Source of the DNA: Azadirachta indica
Taxonomy: Eukaryota > Streptophyta > Magnoliopsida > Sapindales > Meliaceae
Reading direction: 5' to 3'
Assembly: GCA_022749755.1 (NCBI GenBank)
Contig: CM040442.1
Location: forward strand, 11,134,457 to 11,198,456
DNA: 64,000 nucleotides
The notes below the pieces were generated by a model that worked only from the letters and a program-made list of their open reading frames with translations, had not been told where the DNA came from and ran no database searches. A program made the translations under genes and the position numbers. Shown here one piece after another: positions 46,733 through 59,905 of the stretch (position 1 is the stretch's first letter; each line of letters opens with the position of its first letter).

Positions 46733-47026
46733 TGCTCGATGCTTCTTGTTTATGGGAAATTTACATCCTTTCTAGGATAGTAAGGTCTTTTTCACTTGTT
46801 ATAGTAGAAACGATCTAACTGTCCAATTTCATGATATGAGATGGGATGAAATAAAATTTGACCAATAAGATCTATGTTAGTGTTTTTTGTTGTTTAAATA
46901 TTTTCGAAACAATTTACTTTTTAGATGATCTCTTTAGAGGAGTGGGATTGTAACAATTTACTTCATTCTCTATTTCTTTTTGAGAGAATCATTAGAAAAA
47001 CATTTTGTTTCTATTGAACTAAAAAA

Positions 47027-47340
47027 GTTGATGAAGTCGAAACTTTATGTTACAAATGTCGTGAATAGAAATACTTATGCTCAATGCTCGTTATCTATGG
47101 CAAATTTATTGCAAGAACTCATGAATCTATAACAATTACATCTTTCTTAGGATAATAAGGTCTTTTTACTTGTTATAATAAAAATGATTTAATCGTGGAA
47201 TTTTCTGATATAAAATAGGAATGAAGTAATATTAGATTATAGCAATTTTAATATTTTTAATTATTTCGTTCTTTGTTTCTTTCCGAGAGAATCCTTAAAA
47301 AAAAAAAATTTACTTCTTTCTTTCTTGAAGCAAAATAGCT
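47027..47340 (+). pseudogene. Duplicated 3' end of an S1-family gene
   Basis: 47027-47085 resembles the last codons of the S1 gene (GAAGTCGAA, then TGTCGTGAATRGAAATAC). Sequence to about 47340 resembles its 3' flank (GGATARTAAGGTCTTTTT, ACTTGTTATARTA, GAGAGAATC). The coding part upstream of this is absent and the remaining frame is altered (TGG to TAG at the terminal Trp codon). So it is a relic of tandem duplication, not a gene. Confidence 0.7.
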
Positions 47341-48940
47341 ATTAAACAATATTTATAAAAGATGACCTATATTATACATGATTTTTTTTAGTTTCAAGGT
47401 ATGGTTTATAGGAAGAAGATGGCCTATAATCGTTTTCAAGCATAAGAACCTTACTCAAAAGTTACTTTCAAGTAAGGCTAATTTTTGAGTTTTTTAGAAT
47501 GCTCTACCCCAGTTTTGAGTGCTTGAAAATGAGATATTTTCGAGTGCCATTAAAATCTTAACAAGCTCAAAAGTTATCATTACTTAAAAATATTTTTTGA
47601 GTAGGGCTAAAAATTAGCATCACTTGAAAGTGAATTTTTAATAAAACTTTATTTTACTCCTATCTTATATAAAATCAATATAAGAAGACAAAAATATGTT
47701 AAAGAATATTTTAATAATTAATTTTAAACATATAAAATAAAATATTTTTGTTTTTCCAATCTTTTCTCTCTCCTTTTCTTGTCTATTTTTTTTCATAAAT
47801 AGAATTTGTTGATGTCGAAAATTTGTTAGCTTCAATCTCAAACAACAAACTTTGATCTTCCAAATTTTGGGTATCTTGCTCCACCTGCAAAAGGAGAGAA
47901 ATTAGAGAATAGCCGACTTTCCTGACATATATTTTCTGATGTTCAATGTTTAAGTTAGTTGGGTTACTTAAAAGGAGAGATTATGATGAAAATTTCATAG
48001 AGTTTCTCCCAATTCAAAAGTGTGTACCTTATTCTTCAAGTTGCCGGGATTTTATAGGCATAAAGATTAACTATTATAACAGTTTTTTCAGCCACATTTT
48101 CGCCATGATGGAAGATGGGAAGATAGGTGCTTACTAGATGGAATATACGGTTGAACTCTATCACCCACATTACACCTAGTCGGGTGATATTTTATTAATT
48201 GACCTGGGTTATCTTTTCAACTCAAATGAATTCCTTTTGAAGCTTAGGCTTTGTTCTATTGGTGCCATTCAGTCTTGAGACCTTATGATCCTAACCATGC
48301 AGCACATGTTCATCTGATCATTTGATGTTGTATATTCTGGTGCTCGAGTATTTTCCCAAACATAATTAATCATATAATCTAAATATCTATAATTTTATAT
48401 AAATTAATTTCAACAAATAAAAATCTACTTCTACAAACCAAAATCCATATAAAACTATCATTAGCACAATACTCATAACTAAAAAAATTTTGCGAATGAA
48501 ATATAAATTCAAGATACAAACAATTGAGAGAGAGAAGTTATTTTCATTATTTCTTTTAAAGGTAAAGAAATAGATAGGGTTCAAAAACCATTTTTTATTT
48601 TTGGGTTTGAATATAAATTGGATAAGAGTACAAAAAGAGGGTCGAACCACCCAACTCAGTCCCAGGACAACTAATTTTAATAATCAGAGTTCATTCATGT
48701 GTTTATAGTTTATTTTATTTTTAATAATATTAATAAAAAGAATTTAATTAATTTGGCCGGCTTAACTCAGCCCGCCGGGTTGACACCTCCAAACAAAATT
48801 CCTCCCTCGCAAAGTAGAATTAAAAAACAATTTATTTATTAAATAATTATTTTAATTGCATTTTATAATATTATTACAATGTTATTTAATTGTTCCCCCT
48901 TTCGCTAGAAATTAAGGCCTCAAGTGACTACATCACCCCA
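47341..48940. other. Intergenic region, no gene recognised
   Basis: AT-rich. It contains short repeated phrases around 47440-47650 (CTCAAAAGTTA, TTTTTGAGTAGGGCTAA) and a moderately codon-like stretch at about 47940-48330 (CHP-like fragments such as EYTVELYHPHY in one frame) interrupted by stops. That stretch could be a decayed gene piece I cannot identify. Confidence 0.35.
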
Positions 48941-48961
48941 GCTTCTTCTTCCAGCCTTCAA

Positions 48962-49060
48962 CCGCTCTCTCTCTCTCTCTCTCTCTTCACAGACTATAAA
49001 TTCTCAGCTCTAAGTCTAAACTGAAACAGGGCTTTTTGAATTTGACCATTTTTTTCTCAG
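48962..49060 (+). other. Inferred 5'UTR exon of the F-box gene
   Basis: A (CT)n tract (about 48967-48986), typical of plant leaders, is followed by sequence ending TTTCTCAG and a GTAAATA donor at 49061. The matching acceptor (GCTTGGCAG) ends at 51005, seven bases before the ATG. That gives a 5'UTR intron of about 1.9 kb with no coding content of its own. Inferred from splice signals only. Confidence 0.45.
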
Positions 49061-51011
49061 GTAAATATATTTACATTTTCCGGGCTTTATTACTAATTCG
49101 TGTTCATTTCTTTCTGTTTTTGTTATTTACATCAGTTGAACAGCGTGGTATGGATTGAGTGCATGTGTTATGACTTTCCTTTTGGTTTTACGTAATTTTT
49201 ATAATTTTATGTTGCATAGAATTGAACTGTATGTGTCATTATTGGGTAGAAGAAGAAGAAAGAAAGAAAGAAACTATGCTATTGGGTTGGGTGATAATTT
49301 AGCTAAATTTAGATGGATTATGATAAAATAAAACTTGGGTTTTCATTTTGTATTTTTTATTTTTTATTTTTTGGGGTTTTGAAGTGTTTTAGATGGTCAT
49401 ATTGATAATTTTCAGCTTATTTTGATAAAATTAAACATGGATTTTGTTTCTTGTACAATTTATTAATTTTCCTTAACTTAATGAGCTTTTTTATCATGTT
49501 TAAGTCAGCTTGTGTTGGTGTTCCTCTCATTGGCAGTGTAAATCCATGTGTCTGATACTCTTTCATGGCTGTTTCTACTGTAGTATTGTTTTCTTTATTG
49601 TACAATCATTAAATTTAGATCAAAAGGAGATATGAGAGTGGGTGGCTTTAAGTATTGTTAGTTTTTTAGCTTAAGAAAATGTTCAAAACCATCTGCTTAA
49701 TTTCATTTTGATTCATGTTTTTAACTATTTTTCCTTTCTGATCCATGTCATGCTCTGTATTGTCATATGTACAGATTAGAAGTTTTTGGCTCTTACCATG
49801 ATTGTGCATTTATTGCTTCATTGTTGTTGATAAAAAGCATTGTGAAGAGCTCATGCGCACCTTGTTTAGTTGGTTTTATCTTCAATTTCTTAGTATTTTG
49901 TGGAAAGCCACTAATCCATCATCAGTTAAATTCCTTGTCACAGAATATTTCACTTTCTCCTCTTAGGTCACTGCCCATTTTGATTTTCCAGGTGCACCAT
50001 TGGAAGTGATTGCTTCTATTGTGGACTAATGATTCTGTTTCTAATTTACAAGAGGTAGAAATATTTCCTAAAGTTTCCTTTGGAATTGATGGAAACTTTG
50101 TTTTCTAATGTCATTATTTCACCTTTCACAATTGTATTTGGTCACTTTATTTGAGGGTGCAATTAGATTTCTTGTGAAAATTGGAACATCCAATGATATT
50201 CACATATTGTGTTATGAATAATTTCATCATTTACTTGGGTCCAGTGGTGGTATGGTATGGTGCTAAATTTGATGTGGAGGCATAGATTAAACCTGAGCTG
50301 TCAGTGAACTGACTTCAACTTCAGTGCCCCATTGTTTTCATTTTGTTATGGACTATGGAGTGAATAATTGGTTGCATAAATATATGTTTATTGCTTTTGC
50401 AGCAATTTCTGTAGAACCCAATGGATATATGGTGGTAATAGTTACTTTATTTCCTGAAAATCTGTTCATGACCAGGAAAAATATGAATAAAATTTTATAG
50501 CAACCTTATTATTGTTAATGGAAAATTTTCAACCCATACTGAGGATAATTGTCTGACATGAATGAATGGAGCAGTTATCATGTTGCAACCTGAACAATTC
50601 GATGTTGATTATTTAGCCAGAAAATTCTTTCTGAAGAATTGAAGGCTGAAAGCTGAAAGAATTGAATGCTTGTAAATCTTTCAGATAGTAATATACTTAT
50701 ATAAACAGTTTTATAATTTCTGTAAATTGTCATTGTTTTTTGGTTACTTTGGATAACCATTGATGGAACTCAGTCTTTTTAAATCTTGGTCAGAACCTTC
50801 TCTTCATCATGTTTAATTTTCTAATCTTGGTAATCAAACTTCTTCATTTCTCAGTTCAGTGAAGGCATTTTATCTGGCCTTCTGCAAATGCTCATTGCTT
50901 CAATATTTCTATTTCATTCTGCACTTGCTGTTGTCGTTTCTTCTATCCTTTGTCTTTAAAAGAACAAGTAAATAACTTCTGAACATTTTGATACTTGCTT
51001 GGCAGATTGGA

Positions 51012-54000
51012 ATGACAGATAATAATGTTAATGACACTTTGACATGGGTTGATAGCTCAATTGGAAAGCTTCCCGATCATCTCCTGATAGAAATTTTTAT
51101 CCGAGTCCCTGTTTCAGAGTGGGCTCAAATATCTTGTGTTAAAAAGCAGTGGGCTAATCTGGTTCGAGGAGAATGCTTGTGGCAAGCTGCTCTCAACAGG
51201 ACTTTTCCCTCAGCTGGCCAAGCTAAAAGGTGGCCTGGGCCAATTCCTAGAGGGTTAAGCAGGAGGTAAAATCTAAACATTTCGTGCTTCGTGCCCTGTT
51301 GTTCCTTTCACTTCCTGTTGGCCTGGCAAATCAGCTTTTCTATTGAAGAAAATTTTTGTTAGGGTTTTCAAAAGTGTGCAAATGAAGTTTCCATAACCAA
51401 ACAAACATATAAGAACATACAAAATACTTTCTTTTTTTTTCTCTGTTTTGGGCATTGAATGCTCTTTTTATGTGGACATTATGTGAGATTGGGTTTCAAT
51501 ATAAATGTATATCATTAGGCTGCTTTTTTCAGAAATAGAACTATAGTGTTGCAATCTTAGTGCTATTCTAAGTTTTATATTCTATTTTCAGGAGATACAT
51601 AGCTTTACATGTTAGTAAACACATATTTTCCTTGGACGGTGAGATAGACGAGATTGTGGGCCATACTTATCTGTTTCTGAAAGAGCAACTTGAACTCTCA
51701 ACCATGCCACCTTCTTCGGGAGTAATACATGGAACAATAATTGGTATGTTCTCAACTTCCTTTTCACCTTTTTCTTATTTGCTGCTATTCTATATTTTTT
51801 TGATGCAGATGAAATAGACAATGTTTATATATAGGTATTGATGCTATATTATTATTTTGACCTGCACTCGGTTTTTGCCTAATAAAGTTACATCCTCACT
51901 TATGCTACATCTTACTAGAGCTATAAAAGAGTAATTGAGTCATATACTTCTAACTTAAGTTTGCTTCATTATATGTTGAAGCAAACTTGAGCCAACTCAA
52001 GCTCAACATTGAGCTCAAAATACACTGAAGGCTTGATTCATCAGATTTTTTTAATGCACTCAAGCTTGTTCATGAGCTTCTACCTTTTTTCCTTTCTTTT
52101 TTTTTTTTATTTTTTTCTCTTTTGCTTGAGGGTTAGGAAACAGAAAATATACTTAGGTATAAGACAGGTACAAAGGAGAACAAGCTAACTGAGAAATTTA
52201 ACAAGCTATAGTCGAGCTGTTTACACACAGCTTGGTTTGTCTGACAATAATATACATTATTTTCTTTAGGCATGGACATATATAAATATTACATGATTGC
52301 AGAAATATGTATAGTCTTCTACTAGCTCTGTTAGTTTCCTGTTCAAGGACATTTCTTGTTGGAATGTGTGTGTTATTTTTTCTTTTTTCTTTTTCTCCTT
52401 AATAGCTTTTTTGCACTTGCAAGATAGGTAAAAGTACATTTATTCTTGCACATTTGACATAGCTAGGAGTATATTAAAACCACAAATATGTTTGGTACCA
52501 ATTTCAATGTGAAATTGAGAGTTCACGGCCTATTTCTGGAACTGCTGAAATTGCAAAATATGATTTACTGGGATGAATGTGACCTTTGGCTTTTGTGTTG
52601 TTATATTGTGATTAAGCAAATTTTTGACCTGGAGAGTTCCCAGAAGTCAAGCCTTCTCAATACCCTGTCTTTGGGTTTTGGCAGATCAGTTTATTGCTTG
52701 TGGCAAATCGAGAGACATGGCACATGAGCTTGCTTCACAAATCTGGTTGGCTGTTCTTGACAATTTGGAGGAAAATGAGCATACATTTCTCTTACTTAAA
52801 CAGCTTGCATTAGAGGGCGATGTAAGCTTCTGTTCAGAAATCCTTTTTACTACTTCCTAATAAGACATGCTGAAACCAACAGACAAACATATAAACATTC
52901 TTGATGCATACAACAAAGATACACACATAGACACACATATATACAAGCCATTCGTTCAGTACAAAATTTGGAAAGCACATCTGGGGAAAAAAGAGGACCC
53001 TTGAATGTAAGAAAGGACCTCGGATGAGAGTGAATTCTATTAGGTTTTCTCCTCTGCACCCACTGCTACCAACAACCACATACAATGAGGCTAACGAAAA
53101 TTTCTGTCTTTCCCTGAGATTTGATTTGTTAGTAAAACTAATAAACCCAAAAGCTTAAGCTTTTAGGGAGTGCGCAACAAGTCTTGACAAGAACTCTCAA
53201 AAGAAAACATGGACATGATAAATACAGGGTGAGATCAGGGTACGTGCGGGTCCAAGAGATTGTGCAAGACCATTAATGTGGACCCAAGAGAAGAATTAAT
53301 TGGAAGAACATGGGCATGTAGGGTTTTAACTACAGGAACTCAGGTTTGATGCCATGTTAGTAAAATTACCAGACCAAAAGAGTAAGTTTTTAAGCAAGGT
53401 CTCAGCATTAGTGTTAAAGACAAGTCTTAATAGACTTAATTATAAGCAGATAACCTCCTTTTGAAAATAGGCAAAACCTTCTACTGAAATTTAGAAAACT
53501 ATCATAAACCTCTCTCAAATTTTTCTGAGACCCCTCTTGAAGCTTCTATGGGCAAGGAGGTCTTTGCATATATTCAAAACCAGGAGAACTGCCTGTAATT
53601 AAATCAAAAATCAAGATCAATAAATGAAATTTATTCAAAATTTAACTTTTATCAGCTTATCTAGAGATCCCTACTAGATAAACCAATGACCTATTTTCTT
53701 AATCAAAACATAACTGGAGATAAAATTTTCCAGCATCAATAATTTCCAATTATGTTTGCTTCTGGAGAAAAAATAGAAAAAATAGATTTTCACTTGCAAC
53801 ATCATTGTTTTATCCAATTCCACGATGTTACATGCAGTCTTTTAATAAAATCCTTCTTCACTCTGCTGCAGGTTTTTCTTCCGTATCCATACTCTAGATC
53901 CAACAAAGTGCAGTGGAAAGTGTTTGAGAAGCTCTTCACAGATTTTCGCGATTGCTTCAATCAGGTGGATTACTATGATGCATTGGCATGTGCAAAGAAC

Positions 54001-54039
54001 AAGTTTCAGCCCATACCGTCTTTATGGTTAGGTTACTAA
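51012..54039 (+). CDS. F-box protein, 236 aa, four coding exons
   Basis: F-box proteins are substrate-recruiting subunits of SCF ubiquitin ligases and bind SKP1 through the F-box. Exons: 51012-51265, 51592-51743, 52685-52821 and 53872-54039, all with GT...AG borders and lengths summing to 711 bp in frame. The F-box lies at residues about 18-62 (GKLPDHLLIEIFIRVPVSEW, then ISCVKKQWANLVRGECLWQA). The rest (SLDGEIDEIVGHTYLFLKEQ; DQFIACGKSRDMAHELASQI; FLPYPYSRSNKVQWKVFEKL; FRDCFNQVDYYDAL) has no Kelch, LRR or other repeat I can recognise. It looks like a conserved single-domain plant family without a named function. Start chosen at the first ATG after the acceptor. Intron 3 is over 1 kb and contains AT-rich, non-coding sequence. 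No lesions seen. Confidence 0.87.
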
Positions 54040-54379
54040 TCCACCTCGAACTATGTACCACACAATGCAAGTAATTTGTATATATATGATCACGGCTCTT
54101 CTGCAGGTCCGAAAAAATTGTGCAATAGCATAATGGAGTGGAAACCTTTTTCCCCTCCCTCAACAAAAACATACCGTAGATGTGTGATATTAATCACTAA
54201 ATGATTGGGGAAGTTCCCCTAAACTCATATAGCTTCAAGAATAGATATCCCTTATACCATTTCTTCTTGTGGAATAAACATGCTTTTTCTGTTTGAATTA
54301 TTGAACTCCTATACAAACAGCGAAAATGTTTCAAATTTGTTGAATCAGTTTGGTACACATTATAGATGTTGTAAAGTTT

Positions 54380-55280
54380 GAATTATAAGACAGATCTTCA
54401 CGTAGGTCTAGATTTGTGGTAGTTATAGTGATTTTCTTTATTTTTATATACTATCGAATTTTTTTTCATTTTCCTTTTTGGATTTCAAGTCTTCAAGACT
54501 TCGATGTAGAAGATTTTAAATTATAAAAGAACAATTATTGTGTTCACGATATGTTAAAAATACCCATGAAGGTATCTATTGTGCATTTGTTTTCTCCATG
54601 TTCATCAGTAAGGTTAAAGGGTTTGATTGATTGATTGTTTACTGTAATAGTTTGTTTTTAATTTGATCATAATATATTATGAATATGTTGTTATATTGAT
54701 ATATGTTGAATGAAATAAAGTTCAAATATTTCATATCTTCTTAATGATATGTAACATAGAAAGTTTAGTTTTTTATTCAATTTTTTAAGCATATATTTTT
54801 TATGTTAATTATGTAAATTAATTTCCTTTTCCATGCATTTTATTTAAGTTATATAAACCTCAGTGTAATTTATTTATAATGATTGTTTATTGTCTTACAG
54901 GATACAATTAGGGTTTATGATAAGTTGTGTGTAAAGAGTTGGTTAATTTTGTATCTATTATTTTGAGTTTAAGAAAATTAGCATAACAAAAAAAATAAAA
55001 AAATAAAAAAATAATAACCAAATTTCTTTTCTACCAAAGTTTGACTGGTAGGCATTGAGATGTTGTTGAGTTGCTTATTTTCAATTAACATTCAAAGTAG
55101 GATACTTTTATTTAAATAAATTAATAACTGAAATACAAGTATTTTAATACTTTTTGAATATTTCTATAAATTTATTTATTTCTTGACATATTCAAGCATT
55201 TATCTATAAGAAATAATAACTGAAAATAATTTATTTTATATTTACATTTAAAAGTTACGAATGACAAATAAATAACTTAG
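54380..55280 (+). repeat. AT-rich dispersed direct repeat, copy 1
   Basis: Two diverged segments here recur in the same order downstream. 54380-54560 matches 56760-56930 (GATTTGTGGTAGTTATAGTG; TATATACTAT), and 54900-55280 matches 56935-57320 (TTAGGCATTGAGAT-like core, CTGAAATACAAGTATTTTAA-like, AAGAAATAATAA). No coding content. Confidence 0.6.
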
Positions 55281-56759
55281 TTTGGTTTTTTTATTAATTA
55301 AAAGGATTTTTTTAATAATAAATTTTTTTTAAAATTTTGGGTGTAGTTTGACTTACTATAAGAAAAAACTTTTCAAAATTAAAAAATATATTTTTTCTCT
55401 ACCGTAGAAGTCTTAAATTTAGATTTTCGACAATAAAATTTATTTAATTTTTTTAAAAATATTAAATTATCTAATATACTTTTATTTTGTTTTGAAAATT
55501 TACATTATTTTTTTAAATTAGAATATTAAAAATTTTGTATATCAAAATAATTATTTAATTTTTTTAAAAATTATTTGTGATAATCAAATGATTAATGAAC
55601 TTTTATTAAAATTTTACATATAAAAATTTTATGAATAAAAAGCTTATTTTAAAAAGTTTTATTTAAAAAATAATACTCAGTAAGCTCTAATTATATCATT
55701 CATATTAACGCATTTGAATACATTATTTGTAATATTTTTTTTAATATTACAAATATAATATATTTGTATATTACTAAATATCTATCAGGAGTATTGATAA
55801 AATTTTAATCTGCAATTAGTCAAGTGTCTACACCCTGTGAATCTACCATTATCTGAGTGTCTACAAACTGCTAGTGATGTTTAATCCTGTAAGAGAGGGA
55901 AAGCAACTCACAAGTGGTGGAAAATAATCTTGTTAGCAGAAGTAGAAGACCTGCCTCCTCACTGAGCAGGCGAAGTCTTCTAATTACTTGAACTGTGCTC
56001 GAGTGGTTGAATACATTATTTATAATTATTAAATAAATTAACATCAAAACAACTTTTAGACAATTTTAACCATATAATACTATATAAGATAAGATAGAGA
56101 GTACTATTTTTAATCCCAAGGACTTTTTTTAAAAAAAATTTTTAAGTACAATTAAACCATCAAAAAAATTGGTTCATGGTGTGGGTTCACCTGAACCCAT
56201 ATGGAACTTTTGTTATCTCCACTTAGGATTGGGAATGAGTTTTAGAGAAAATAAGAAATGAATCATGTATAAGGATGGATTTTCGTCCTCATTTTATAAT
56301 GTATTTCCCACCTCCTCCTTATTTCCAAAAGGTAAAATTCAAAATTTTAGTATTGTTTGTTTTTTCAATTAAATTTCGAATAAACTTGAATATTTAAATT
56401 TGAATGGTATATTTGTATTTTTATTTGAAATTTTGAAAATAAGTATTAAATTATTTTTTAATTAAAAATATTGATGCATTTATACCTTCATAAATTTTAA
56501 ATATTAAATAAATAATAAAATATCTTAAAAATAAAAAAGTAAAATAATTTTAACTCATACACATAACAAAAATTACATTAATGTTAATTTCATTATAATT
56601 TATCATATTACATGAAATGTATAAATACATATATATATACATATATAATTTGTAAGACAATATTGATAAATATAAACTAAAACAAAAATATAAGAAATTT
56701 ATAGCAAAAATTTGAGAAAATGTGAGAGAAAGAACGGAAAAAAAAAGGAATAAATACTA
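55281..56759. other. AT-rich spacer with a GC-richer patch at 55800-56010
   Basis: Mostly AT-rich. The patch at 55800-56010 (CTACACCCTGTGAATCTACC; GACCTGCCTCCTCACTGAGC) has distinctly higher GC and no stop-free frame. It may be the remains of an inserted element. Nothing else recognised. Confidence 0.4.
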
Positions 56760-57320
56760 TGTTAATAAGAGAAATATCCACGTAATCCTAAATTTGTGAT
56801 GGTTATGACAATTTTTATTATTTTTATATACTATGGTGTATGGTTTTTTTTCCTTATGGATTTAAAATCTTCAAGACTCATATTTGAAAAATTGGAAATT
56901 ATAGAAGATGGATTTGTTCATAGTGATTGTTTGTTGATGTACAGGGTAGAATTATTTTACCTTTATAAATAATATTTGCTTAAATTTATTTTTGTGGTAA
57001 TAAAATTATAAAATAAAGTGATACTAAAAACCATAAATGAAGAAAAATAAAAAACAATATCAAAACTTATTTTCTAACAAAGTTTGTGCATTAGGCATTG
57101 AGATTTTTTTGGTTGTTTATTTTTAATTAACACTGAAAATAAGACATTTTCAGATAAATAAATTAATAAGTGAAGTACAAATATTTTAATAATTTTTAGT
57201 ATTTTTATAAAATATATATTTCTTGCTATATTCAAACATTTGTCCATAAGAAAATAATAAGTAGAAATACTTATTTTGCGATATTTATGTTTAAAAGATA
57301 AGGATGAAAAAATAAGTATA
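56760..57320 (+). repeat. AT-rich dispersed direct repeat, copy 2
   Basis: Second, shorter copy of the repeat at 54380-55280, with the middle part (about 54560-54900) mostly missing. Same orientation. Non-coding. Confidence 0.6.
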
Positions 57321-58860
57321 ATGTTCATATTAATACATTGAAATATATTATTGTAGTTATTAAATAAAATAATATAAGCACCATTTATACAATTTTGACT
57401 ATATAATATTGCATAAACAAATTACAAAATCAAAATAGCATTAATTTTTAGTACAAAAAACATTGAAGCCTATTATTCAATTTTATTAGTCAATAATACT
57501 ATATTTTTTAATCTAATAATCTAAAATTAAGGCTAATTTTTTTAACTTTATATTAAAATTTTTTATTTTTGTTTGAAATTTGAATTTGCACATTCACTTG
57601 ATTTAGGTTATTTATTTTTTATAATTTAAGTCTAATTATAATTGAGTATAGTTTTTTTTTTACAAGATTAAATAAAGAAAATTTTGTAGCATATAAAAAA
57701 AAGTGAGTTCCCTTTGAATTAAAATTTTCAATTTATTTCAAATTAGATGTTTTTGTCCATTAATTAATTTCTAATATAATCTATTGATTTAATCAACATT
57801 AAAAGCTACTTAATTTTAAATTTCAATAATTGGTTACATGAATTAATAAATAAAAATTTTGTCTAGAATTATATAAAAAATTTAAGTTGAAGAACCTCTA
57901 CCTATATAAAAAGAAAAAAAGGAAACTTTATGTATTACGGAAGTAAAATTCGTACAAAAACACATGTCAAAATACTCATTTTTATATATTTTAAATTTTT
58001 ATAAAAAATAAACAACTTAATATTTATAATCAAATATTAAACAATGAAAAATAAGTAATATGTATATAAAAAAAATAATTCAAATTTTAGTTGAATTCAA
58101 ATAAAAAAATGTTATCTAAATAGAAAAATAAGAATAATATCTTTAAAAAACGATGCATAAGTTTTAAAATTATACTTATTACGGACATATTAGTCTCAAT
58201 AATTTTAAAAATACTCATTAATATTTTAATTAATATCCCATTTTATTAGTGCAAAAATTGTTATAACCTTGTACAATAGCAATTAGTCAACAAAAGTAAT
58301 TATTAAAACATTAAAATTTAGTAAAAGGAAATACAAAATATTTATTTAACATGCACTAATAAAAGAAATATTGCATTATCAATATGTCATAAAATATTAT
58401 TCATTTATTTTATGATATATTAATAAAGCAACATTTATTAATATACTATAATTAAAATATAAATACATTTATTTTGCAATACAATATTTAATTACATAAT
58501 AGAAATGAAATAAAATATATTAAATATTGATAATAAAATATATTTTATTTATTTTGACCAAATTTTAGGATTTTATGATTATTTTTTTCTACTTAACTAC
58601 TATTAAACTGATTCATAAGCATCGTTACACTAAAAGACTGGAACATTTACATTAGTAAATTCTTATAAACCAATCGGGACCATTTAGCGAAATGAAACAA
58701 AGCTTAGGGACTTAAATGTTATTTATCTGATCATAAACCTGTCCTTGTATTATGAGAATAGACCAAAATACCCTCAGCGAAGAGATATATTACAGCATGA
58801 ACCAGTTGTAAAGCTTCCCTCATCTCCGTCGACTGGAAACATTCATTCAACCGTTAAGAC
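57321..58860. other. AT-rich intergenic DNA upstream of the GPN3 gene
   Basis: No gene, RNA or defined element seen. Base composition becomes more balanced from about 58600, consistent with the approach to the promoter of the GPN-type GTPase gene. Confidence 0.45.
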
Positions 58861-58864
58861 TTGA

Positions 58865-59891
58865 GCAGCCTTACTCTGTATTAGTTGGGAAGCTTACCCA
58901 ACTTTTTCGCTTATACGGAAGAGATATTTTTTATTCTTCTAGAAATTTGGGTCAACTCTTTCTTACAAGGCATGTATTATCTCCTAACTCTGCGTTTATA
59001 TATTATATATATATATATATATGTGATTCTGGGTTCTGGGTTCTGGGTTCGTATGATTCTGATTCTGTTCTGGGTGCTTGCTTGTTCCTGTTTTTTCTGA
59101 TTTGGGTTTTTGTTTCTTGTATTTATTTACGCCTTTTTTTCTAACTTGGACTTTGTATTGTGATTCTGGTAAGTATAGTGGTGTTTGTTAAGTGTTTGAT
59201 AAAATGCCGAAGAGAAGTGTTCTCACGCTTTTGTTCGGAAATTTTTGCTTAATTGCTGTGTTTTATTGCAATTGGGATTTTGACGCTTCGTATTCTGGCT
59301 TATGGGAGCCGTTTATTTGTTTAGAATTTGTAATGGAAGTTTGAAATCCATAATGGACTTATCTAAACCGACCACAATTTGATTGCAGCCGCTAGATGGG
59401 TGTAGACATATCAATTTTATTATCACAAATTTGTATAACTTTTTAATTTGAGAAAAAATATGCTTCACATTCTTATAATATCATTATCATTTACTTTATA
59501 AGTTTCGGATAAGTTGATATACAAATTAATTTTGAATTGTAATACTGCCTTGGTGGTGTGTTTAGTATGAAATAAATCTATTTCGATTGAAGTTCTGTTA
59601 TACTTGTTAGTTGAATGGTTAAGAAGAGTTCTTTGTTTTCCCTACCTTTTCTTTCATGTATATATTTATGTGAATTGTTGTGAAGATGCAGTGTTGCATT
59701 GTTCTAATACAAACGAAAGTACATATAGTGTTTCAAGCATATGAAGGTGGATACTTATGCTCTATATATACAATCGTGATTTTCTTTTTTCTTTTTTCTT
59801 TCTGATATTGGTAATTAAGGTTTTTTAGTGTTTTCTCCTGGTATTTTCTTTTTCTTCAGTTTTTCTCACTCTATTTTGAATTATGAAGCAG
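58865..59891 (+). other. Inferred 5'UTR exon and intron of the GPN3 gene
   Basis: A leader exon probably ends at 59168, where TGATTCTG is followed by the strong donor GTAAGTATAG. The acceptor ATGAAGCAG ends at 59891, 14 bp before the start codon. The leader contains (TA)n at 59003-59021 and a small array of CTGGGTT-type repeats (59030-59050). The transcription start is unknown. Inferred from splice consensus. Confidence 0.45.
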
Positions 59892-59905
59892 TTTGAAAAG
59901 CTGCA

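Noticed and set aside
52834..53085. Cys/Val-rich minus-strand frames inside the F-box gene
   Set aside because: They fall in intron 3 and reflect (CA)-rich sequence; no protein similarity.
55985..56010. tRNA-like A-box phrase (GCTCGAGTGGTTGAA)
   Set aside because: No acceptor stem, anticodon arm or B-box can be folded around it.
59024..59050. Telomere-like G/T-rich repeats in the GPN3 leader
   Set aside because: The unit reads GGGTTCT, not the plant TTTAGGG; only about three copies, so it is a small local repeat.
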